Positions 7,504 through 12,584 of a stretch of DNA of 12,584 bases are shown in pieces. The first letter of the stretch is position 1. Each line of letters opens with the position of its first letter. Origin of the DNA: Verrucomicrobiota bacterium (lineage in GTDB: Bacteria; Verrucomicrobiota; Verrucomicrobiia; Opitutales; Seribacteraceae); the NCBI GenBank assembly GCA_014382645.1, contig JACNJI010000238.1, positions 1 to 12,584 on the forward strand, written 5' to 3'. The position numbers and the translations under genes were made by a program. The notes under the pieces were generated by a model. That model was not told the DNA's origin, ran no database searches, and saw nothing but the letters and a program-made list of their open reading frames with translations.

Positions 7504-8732
7504 CCTCTTCCTCTCCTCCCCTTCTTCGCGTGATCGGCTTGCCCGGATCCATTTTGATGGGCCTTGGCTCGATCATGGGGGCCGGGGTGTTTGTCAGCCT
7601 CGGGATGGGAGAGCAGATTGCGGGACCCTCCTTGCTGCTGGCCTTGGCTCTCGCTGCGGTCGTGGCTACCTGCAATGGACTGAGCAGCGCCCAGTTGGCG
7701 GCCAATCATCCGGTCAGCGGAGGCACCTACGAATACGGGCACCGCTGGCTGACTCCGTCCCTCGGCTTTACCGCAGGCTGGATGTTCCTTTGCGCCAAGT
7801 CCGCCTCCGCCGCTACGGCGGCCCTCGCTTTTGCCATGTATTTGACCCCTAATTACCTTTTGCCAGTCAGTTTGGCCACGGTGGTGGGACTCACGCTGAT
7901 TACCCTAACCGGCATGCAACAGAGCAAAGCCGTGAATGCCGTTATCGTATCCGCTGTCCTGCTGACCTTGCTTGCTTTCGTGGCGGTGGGCTCCTCGGCT
8001 TTGAAAACCAACAGCGAACTTCTCAAACCTTTCTTCGATTCCACCCGGATGTCCGAATTGCTCGAGGCCACGGCTCTCATGTTCGTGGCGTACACCGGTT
8101 ATGGTCGTATCGCCACCTTGGGGGAGGAGGTTCGCGAACCGCGCCGGACCATCCCCGTGGCGATCATCCTCACGCTAGGGTTGGCCACCTTGCTTCACCT
8201 CGGCGTAAGCGCAGTGAGCCTAGTGCATGCCGATGGCCAAGGCTTTCAGTCGCTCTCACTTCTCGCCGAAAAAATGGGTGGAACTTCTTTTGGCATGGCC
8301 CTGACTGCGGGGGCAGCCCTTGCCTTACTGAGCGTCTTGCTCAACCTTCTTCTGGGCTTGTCTCGGGTAGCCTTGGCGATGGGTCGGCGGGGTGATTTGC
8401 CCAAGGCCAGCGGACGGATCAACGAATCCACCAAGGTGCCCGAAGTGGCCACGGTGTTGATCTCGGTGATGGTTAGCGGACTGGTCTGCGTCTGCGACGT
8501 AAAACGCACTTGGAGCATCAGCGCCGTCATCGACTTGATCTTTTATGTCATCACGAACCTGTGCGCCATCCGATTGAAACCAGAGGAACGATTGTACCCC
8601 GTATGGACGGCCTACCTCGGCCTATTGACCTGTCTTTCGCTGGCCTTCTTCGTGGAGTGGCGCGTCCTGTTGACTGGTCTGAGCCTGATCGCGTTGGGCC
8701 TGATCTGGAAGGCCGTCGCGGCCAGACAATGA
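7500..8732 (+). CDS. APC-superfamily amino acid permease
   Basis: A 410-residue, very hydrophobic protein with roughly 12 membrane segments, typical of AA_permease_2/APC transporters, which move amino acids or amines across the inner membrane by proton or sodium symport or by exchange. Family marks: the unwound TM1 motif GSIMGAGVF (23-31), PVSGGTYEYG (71-80) before TM3, and YTGYGRIATLGEEVREPRRTIPVAI (198-222), matching the TM6 segment and the EExxxPxRxIPxAI loop. RVALAMGRRGDLPK (289-302) matches the usual TM8-9 loop. It is at the short end of the family, mainly through short termini. The GTG start at 7500 overlaps the upstream TGA as GTGA, which argues for translational coupling. The substrate cannot be assigned. 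Confidence 0.9.
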   Translation: MTSSSPPLLRVIGLPGSILMGLGSIMGAGVFVSLGMGEQIAGPSLLLALALAAVVATCNGLSSAQLAANHPVSGGTYEYGHRWLTPSLGFTAGWMFLCAKSASAATAALAFAMYLTPNYLLPVSLATVVGLTLITLTGMQQSKAVNAVIVSAVLLTLLAFVAVGSSALKTNSELLKPFFDSTRMSELLEATALMFVAYTGYGRIATLGEEVREPRRTIPVAIILTLGLATLLHLGVSAVSLVHADGQGFQSLSLLAEKMGGTSFGMALTAGAALALLSVLLNLLLGLSRVALAMGRRGDLPKASGRINESTKVPEVATVLISVMVSGLVCVCDVKRTWSISAVIDLIFYVITNLCAIRLKPEERLYPVWTAYLGLLTCLSLAFFVEWRVLLTGLSLIALGLIWKAVAARQ

Positions 8733-8797
8733 CCTCGGTCAGGCGATGGTCGCACCCAATCAAGGATTAGATCAGTTGCCATGCTCTTAACTTGCCG
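8731..8797 (+). repeat. Direct repeat, copy 1
   Basis: The best-matching part, 8749-8797, aligns with 9299-9348 with about eight differences over roughly 52 columns, including a one-base gap. It contains the identical block CCCAATCAAGGATTAG (8755-8770) and the shared AACTTGCCG (8789-8797). Weaker similarity extends left to the permease stop codon. One frame reads RRWSHPIKD followed by TAG, against GRWSRPIKD and TAG in copy 2. The spacing between copies is 550-551 bases. Confidence 0.75.
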
Positions 8798-8969
8798 AGT
8801 GAGGGCGATCGATGGAAAATTGAATGACGAGATTTGGAAGCATGCCACATTTCTGCATCTGTTTGATTTTCTGGCTTCGACGAGCGATGTAGAAATCAAG
8901 GCCGACCGCGGTGCCCATAGTTTTGGTCGGATCATGCTTGGCGCGTCGGGGACTTTGTTCGACGCGTAA
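8781..8969 (+). pseudogene. Possible remnant of a CBM9-like domain protein
   Basis: A 62-codon frame from ATG 8781 to TAA 8967-8969 contains RAIDGKLNDEIWKHATF (residues 8-24), which resembles the characteristic opening of carbohydrate-binding family 9-like domains (IDGxLDDxxWxxA). The next part, STSDVEIKADRGAHSF, could match the following strand (TEVKxxxDDxxLY), but the rest of the domain, about 150 residues, is missing. After the TAA the same frame stays open to 9155 with a Cys-rich, unrecognisable sequence. The ATG lies inside direct-repeat copy 1, and no signal peptide or ribosome binding site is seen. A decayed gene fragment is the best reading; a chance match is possible because the similarity rests on about 13 residues. 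Confidence 0.35.
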
Positions 8970-9279
8970 TATTTGCAGTACGGGCTAAAAGAGCATCGAA
9001 GGTTTCACCTCAAAGGTCTAGATGGCGCCACGAACATTCAGGTAGACGAGAGGACGGGGGGGGATTGCAATTCCCTTTGCAGGTCTGGCGATGAAACCGG
9101 ATGCGTTTGCGGCCATTGCACCGCGTGTATTCTATTCTTACTCTCCTGCAAGTGACGGGGTTCATCCAGAATGGGAGCCGGCCGCTGCCGCACCGGTAAT
9201 TCAGGAGTTCCATGAAGCCTGTGGGGCGAAAGATTCATTCATAATTCAGGCAACCTCCAGGCGATCATGATTTCCCGTG

Positions 9280-9348
9280 GACATGGCGTCGGCCGGTGGT
9301 CACGCCCAATCAAGGATTAGGTCAGTCTCGCATGGTCTGAACTTGCCG
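9280..9348 (+). repeat. Direct repeat, copy 2
   Basis: This is the second copy of the repeat that starts at the permease stop. Its core, CCCAATCAAGGATTAG at 9305-9320, is identical to copy 1, with flanking matches through AACTTGCCG at 9340-9348. It ends 30 bases before the dehydrogenase start. In one frame, ATG 9267 to TAG 9320 encodes 17 residues ending GRWSRPIKD. No third copy was found by eye in the window on either strand. Confidence 0.75.
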
Positions 9349-9365
9349 CGATGCAGCGACAGACC
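9334..9365 (+). promoter_or_regulatory. Possible leader hairpin before the PQQ dehydrogenase
   Basis: GGTCTG (9334-9339) and CAGACC (9360-9365) are perfect complements separated by 20 bases, ending 13 bases before the ATG at 9379. The left arm lies in direct-repeat copy 2, but copy 1 does not conserve the pairing. A six-base stem with a long loop can arise by chance. Confidence 0.2.
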
Positions 9366-9378
9366 CTAAGCTCACAAT

Positions 9379-11460
9379 ATGCTCATCCGGACGACATATA
9401 TATTGACTACCACTCTATTCCTCGCCGTTGGTTCTCTGTCGGCTGACACCAAAGAAAACGCTGATTGGCGAGAGTACCTCGGCGGAAAAGGCCGCAACCT
9501 GTATTCTTCATTGGAGCATATCAACCGGGACAACGTGTCGAAGCTCCGGATTGCATGGCGGTATGAAACTGGGGACAAAGCCGAGTACCAGGCGAACAAC
9601 CTGATTGTTGATGGGATCGTGTACACACCGACTCCCACTCGAAAAGTAATTGCCCTTGATGGTGCGACAGGAACGGTACGCTGGATCTGGGACCCGGCCA
9701 AGGACGGTCCGGGCAAAGGGAGCGCCCGGCAGCGGGGCTTGGTCTATTGGGAAAATGAGAAAGGCGCCGAGCGGCGATTGTTCACCGCGGTTGCGGGGAT
9801 GCTCTTTGCCTTGGACCCGGCGACCGGCAAGGTGATCAAGGATTTTGGAAAGGAAGGGGCGATCAAGCTTGGTTCGGGCTTGAACACACCGGGCGTGGTC
9901 TACAAGGACCTCGTCATCGTCGGGGGCGTTGGAGGCAAGGGTGCGGTGCGGGCCTACGACGTGCGCACGGGATCCCAACGCTGGATTTTTCATCTGATTC
10001 CACGGCCCGGTGAAGTAGGCTACCACACCTGGCCCAAGGATGCCTACAAGACCGCCACCGGCCTGATGCCTTGGTGCGGCCAGTCGCTCGACGAGAAACG
10101 GGGCATCGTCTACGTGGCGACGAAGACCGCCGAACCTGATTTCTATGGTGGACGGCGGCATGGAGAGAACCTGTTCGCCAACTGCGTGCTTGCCTTGAAC
10201 GCAGCGACCGGGAAGCACATCTGGCACTACCAAATCGTGCACCATGACCTGCTGGACAAAGATCTGCCCTGTCCGCCGGTACTGGTGACGGTCACGCACA
10301 AGGGGAAAAAGATCGATGCGGTAGCCCAGGGAACCAAGCACGGCCTACTGTTTGTCTTTAATCGTGAAACGGGTGAACCCCTCTGGCCGATCGAGGAACG
10401 CCCGGTGCAGGCCTCTGACCTTGAAGGAGAAAAAGCTTGGCCGACCCAGCCGTTTCCAACCAAGCCCCCGCCGCTCATGCGCCAGAAGTACACCGAGGCC
10501 GATGCATCAAACATTTCTCCGCAGACCCATCAGCTTACTTTGGATCGTATCAAGGCCTCGCCCAACTTTGGGCCCTTTCCTGCCCCGAGCTTGAAGGAAA
10601 CGGTAATGTTTCCGGGCTACGATGGCGGAATGGAATGGGGTGGTGGGGCAGCCGATCCGGATGGCATCTATTACGTCAATATCAATGAAATGCCTTGGTT
10701 GTTGCAGATGATCGAGACGCGCAAGGCCGATGGGTCCAAGCTGGTTCGCGGGGAGCGTGACTACATGATCTTTTGCGGTGCTTGCCATGGCTTGGACCGC
10801 AAAGGAAACCTGCTGGCTGGATTTCCACCCTTGCTTGGCATCGGCGAGCGGAAGACCCGTGAGGAAATCGAGTTGATCACACGGCAGGGCGGAGGGCGCA
10901 TGCCCGGTTACGCGGTCATGCCGGAAGGCAAGCGTAAGGCCATCCTCGACTACGTATTGAACTACAAGGCGCCCAGCGCCTCACGACCCGAGACGGGAGC
11001 GCCTGACCCGAAGGTAGACAAAAAACAACCGCCTGCCTATGCCTTCGGAGGTTTCCGACGCTGGCTGGACCCCGAAGGATATCCTGCCATCAAGCCGCCT
11101 TGGGGAACCCTCAACGCGGTCGACCTCAACACGGGCGAAATCAAGTGGAAGGTGATCCTCGGCGAGTACCCGGAACTGACTGCCCGAGGAATACCTCCGA
11201 CCGGGACTGAAATCTACGGCGGCCCCTTGGTGACAGCATCAGGCTTGATCTTCATCGGTGCGACGGCGGACGAAACTTTCCGTGTTTTCGACAAGGAGAA
11301 CGGCAAGACGCTCTTCCAAGCAAAGTTGCCCTTCAGCGGCAACTCTACACCCAGTACCTACATGGTGAAGGGTCGGCAATTCGTTGTGATCTCCGCGAGC
11401 GGCGGGAAATCCGGTCGGCCAAAAGGTGGCAGCTTGGTGGCCTTTGCCTTGCCGGAGTAA
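9379..11460 (+). CDS. PQQ-dependent dehydrogenase (glucose-dehydrogenase type) with internal cytochrome c domain
   Basis: The 693-residue product has a signal peptide (1-22, cut near SLSA) and no membrane anchor, so it is a soluble periplasmic quinoprotein. Propeller motifs include VIALDGATGTVRW (90-102), LFALDPATGKV (142-152), WHYQIVHHDLLDKDLPCPP (282-300) and GTKHGLLFVFNRETGEPLWP (318-337), with the Lys expected near the cofactor at 320. TQPFP (356-360) and FPGYDGGMEWGGGA (411-424) are family blocks. A class I cytochrome c domain is inserted at about 458-530: CGACH at 466-470 and a likely distal Met ligand in GRMPGY (Met508). The propeller then resumes with PPWGTLNAVDLNTGEIKWK. Family members oxidise sugars or alcohols with pyrroloquinoline quinone and would reduce the attached haem; the substrate here is unknown. 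Leu292 replaces the usual Trp of the HHDxWDxD segment. No PQQ synthesis genes are in the window. The outer-membrane gene follows after 104 bases. Confidence 0.92.
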   Translation: MLIRTTYILTTTLFLAVGSLSADTKENADWREYLGGKGRNLYSSLEHINRDNVSKLRIAWRYETGDKAEYQANNLIVDGIVYTPTPTRKVIALDGATGTVRWIWDPAKDGPGKGSARQRGLVYWENEKGAERRLFTAVAGMLFALDPATGKVIKDFGKEGAIKLGSGLNTPGVVYKDLVIVGGVGGKGAVRAYDVRTGSQRWIFHLIPRPGEVGYHTWPKDAYKTATGLMPWCGQSLDEKRGIVYVATKTAEPDFYGGRRHGENLFANCVLALNAATGKHIWHYQIVHHDLLDKDLPCPPVLVTVTHKGKKIDAVAQGTKHGLLFVFNRETGEPLWPIEERPVQASDLEGEKAWPTQPFPTKPPPLMRQKYTEADASNISPQTHQLTLDRIKASPNFGPFPAPSLKETVMFPGYDGGMEWGGGAADPDGIYYVNINEMPWLLQMIETRKADGSKLVRGERDYMIFCGACHGLDRKGNLLAGFPPLLGIGERKTREEIELITRQGGGRMPGYAVMPEGKRKAILDYVLNYKAPSASRPETGAPDPKVDKKQPPAYAFGGFRRWLDPEGYPAIKPPWGTLNAVDLNTGEIKWKVILGEYPELTARGIPPTGTEIYGGPLVTASGLIFIGATADETFRVFDKENGKTLFQAKLPFSGNSTPSTYMVKGRQFVVISASGGKSGRPKGGSLVAFALPE

Positions 11461-11528
11461 ATAAAGCCCAAGCACCTGCTTAAAACAAGGCCGTCAACGA
11501 TTGACACAAGATCATTCGAGGACGATAC

Positions 11529-11542
11529 TTTGATTAATCAAA
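11529..11542. promoter_or_regulatory. 14-base perfect palindrome upstream of the beta-barrel gene
   Basis: TTTGATTAATCAAA is a perfect inverted repeat lying 22 bases before the ATG at 11565, in the only gap between the dehydrogenase and the barrel gene. Its position suits an operator for a dimeric regulator. No regulator gene is in the window, and AT-rich palindromes can occur by chance. Confidence 0.3.
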
Positions 11543-11564
11543 ATCTGATCTTTCACTAGAAAAA

Positions 11565-12392
11565 ATGAAACTTATCCCCATCCTTGTTAGCCTTACCATC
11601 GGATCAACTCCCTTTCCGGAAGTTGCTGCCGAGAATAGCTTGCCAGTGTCTGGTTCAAAGAGCCAATACACCCTCCTCAATCCGACGCCCCGTGAGCTCA
11701 TGCGCGAGCTATCCCCCGACCGACCGGATGCGACGGAAAGTCCATTGACCGTGGATGCAGGTCATTTCGTGATAGAGACCAGTGTCTTTGATTGGCGAAG
11801 AAACGATGGAAGCGATACTCACACCCTTCTGTCGACCAACTTCAAAATCGGTCTCTCCAACGATGTGGATTTGCAGATCGTTTTCGATACCTACACCAGG
11901 GAAGACCCGAAGGTCGGTAAGGACTCAGAGGGCTTCGGCGATGTCCAGTTAAGGCTCAAATACAACCTTTGGGGTAATGACGGAGGTGATTCCGCTCTCG
12001 CCCTTTTCCCCTTCGTGAAAATCCCCACGACTGCGCAATTCAGCAATGACGAATGGGAGGGTGGCTTGATCATTCCTTATGCTACGGAAATTTCCGGAGG
12101 AATAGGCCTTGGCCTGATGGCTGAATTCGACGTCATCTACGATGCGGTTCGCAAAGACCACGACTTCGAGTTTCTGCACTCAGCCGTGCTCGGTTTCGAC
12201 CTGAACCAACGGTTCGGTTCCTTCGTAGAGTACGTCGGGATAGAGGGTGATCCGTCCTATCGGGCTTTCGGGGCAGGTGGCTTTACCTACACCGTACACG
12301 AAGATCTTGTACTTGATCTTGGAACTCAGGTTGGCTTGAACAATACGTCGGAGGATTTTGGTCTATTCTTTGGGTTCACACGCAGATGGTAG
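11565..12392 (+). CDS. Outer-membrane beta-barrel, Phenol_MetA_deg-like (transporter family)
   Basis: A 275-residue exported protein with a signal peptide (1-22, cut near VAA). After a linker, SPDRPDATESPLTVDAGHFV (50-69) matches the TDRPDxTESPxTVxxGxxQ opening of the Phenol_MetA_deg family (PF13557), seen in outer-membrane proteins next to catabolic genes. The rest alternates polar and hydrophobic residues in strand-length blocks (for example LLSTNFKIGLSNDVDLQIVF and FGDVQLRLKYNLW), and the protein ends in a strand with terminal Trp, as outer-membrane barrels do. It would provide a channel or surface protein; the transported compound is unknown. The gene follows the PQQ dehydrogenase by 104 bases and has its own possible operator, so it may be regulated separately. 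The ribosome binding site is weak. Confidence 0.8.
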   Translation: MKLIPILVSLTIGSTPFPEVAAENSLPVSGSKSQYTLLNPTPRELMRELSPDRPDATESPLTVDAGHFVIETSVFDWRRNDGSDTHTLLSTNFKIGLSNDVDLQIVFDTYTREDPKVGKDSEGFGDVQLRLKYNLWGNDGGDSALALFPFVKIPTTAQFSNDEWEGGLIIPYATEISGGIGLGLMAEFDVIYDAVRKDHDFEFLHSAVLGFDLNQRFGSFVEYVGIEGDPSYRAFGAGGFTYTVHEDLVLDLGTQVGLNNTSEDFGLFFGFTRRW

Positions 12393-12411
12393 CCGTCCGG
12401 CTTGTCGGCTA
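12390..12411 (+). terminator. Hairpin overlapping the stop codon of the beta-barrel gene
   Basis: TAGCCG (12390-12395, starting with the stop codon) pairs perfectly with CGGCTA (12406-12411) around a ten-base loop. There is no T-run after it, so it is not a standard intrinsic terminator; it may stabilise the transcript end or be chance. Confidence 0.25.
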
Positions 12412-12474
12412 AGAAACCAATCAAACGAATGCTTCTGAGCTTAACCTTTGCCTGAGATGGTTTAGGTTGGCTAC

Positions 12475-12584
12475 ATGAGTTTCAAACCCAAAACCGGTTT
12501 CCTTTTCAAGCTAGGGCTGATTTTCTTGTCCCCCCTCTCAACCTTCGGTGAGACGGGGATACCGTCTTTCGGCGGAAGAAATTT
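12475..12584 (+). CDS. N-terminus of an exported protein, cut by window edge
   Basis: ATG 12475 opens a frame that runs to the window end (36 codons). An AGG about nine bases upstream (TTTAGGTTGG) is a modest ribosome binding site. The product begins with a Lys-containing n-region, then LGLIFLSPLSTFG, a signal-peptide core with a likely cut before or near GETGIP. The mature part is too short to identify. It starts 82 bases after the beta-barrel gene on the same strand and could belong to the same transcript. Confidence 0.6.
   Translation, partial: MSFKPKTGFLFKLGLIFLSPLSTFGETGIPSFGGRN

Larger units (their letters stand above)
8733..9378. other. Gene-poor interval bounded by direct repeats
   Basis: This 646-base gap between the permease and the PQQ dehydrogenase holds no convincing intact gene. 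It contains an imperfect direct repeat at each end (8731-8797 and 9280-9348), a short ORF resembling the start of a CBM9-type domain, a run of eight G at 9056-9063, and a possible hairpin just before the dehydrogenase start. Plus-strand frame 3 is open from 8781 to 9155 except for one TAA at 8967. Overlapping minus-strand ORFs at 9010-9238 look like chance. The promoter of the dehydrogenase should lie at the right end but is not obvious. Confidence 0.6.

Noticed and set aside
9010..9238. Two overlapping minus-strand ORFs of about 66 codons
   Set aside because: Both are low-complexity Pro/Arg-rich readings with no leader or ribosome binding site, and they overlap each other in different frames.
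9508..10341. Minus-strand open frame of 277 codons
   Set aside because: It is antisense to the PQQ dehydrogenase and shows no family features.
11470..11481. Possible terminator after the PQQ dehydrogenase (AAGCA/TGCTT)
   Set aside because: The stem is five bases with a two-base loop and is followed by A rather than T, too weak for an intrinsic terminator.

Overview
The window looks like chromosomal DNA from the Planctomycetota-Verrucomicrobiota-Lentisphaerota group, most likely a verrucomicrobial relative. The strongest indicator is a very large secreted protein with the PSCyt1 / PSCyt2 (DUF1549) / PSD1 (DUF1553) architecture, a family concentrated in that group. The YHYH, PD40-propeller and PQQ-propeller genes fit the same background. 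There are no rRNA or tRNA genes, no CRISPR array, no phage genes and no intact transposase.

Layout. (1) Positions 1-2748, minus strand: the PSCyt/PSD1 cytochrome-like protein, complete at its N-terminus and lacking only its last few residues at the window edge. The reading frame is intact throughout. (2) 2749-3444: an AT-rich divergent intergenic region of about 700 bases with only doubtful small ORFs. (3) 3445-5977, plus strand: a tight three-gene cluster of an exported YHYH-domain protein, a GNAT acetyltransferase and an exported serine beta-lactamase-like hydrolase, with gaps of 15 and about 10 bases. (4) 6046-8732: an exported PD40 beta-propeller protein with a PrcB-like C-terminal domain, whose stop codon overlaps the GTG start of an APC-superfamily permease. 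(5) 8733-9378: a gene-poor stretch bounded by two imperfect direct-repeat copies and holding a short ORF that resembles the start of a CBM9-type domain, probably a gene remnant. (6) 9379-12392: an exported PQQ dehydrogenase of the glucose-dehydrogenase type with a built-in cytochrome c domain, then an outer-membrane beta-barrel of the Phenol_MetA_deg type. (7) 12475 to the end: the signal peptide and first residues of another exported protein.

Function. Seven of the nine well-supported or probable genes encode exported or membrane proteins, so this is an envelope-focused neighbourhood. The PQQ dehydrogenase would oxidise a sugar or alcohol in the periplasm and pass electrons to its own haem. 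The following barrel is a plausible outer-membrane entry route, but this pairing is inferred from gene order alone. The PD40/PrcB protein and the permease are probably translationally coupled. No clearly new defence or mobile system is visible. The most unusual features are the repeat-bounded stretch at 8731-9348 and the PD40-PrcB fusion coupled to a transporter.
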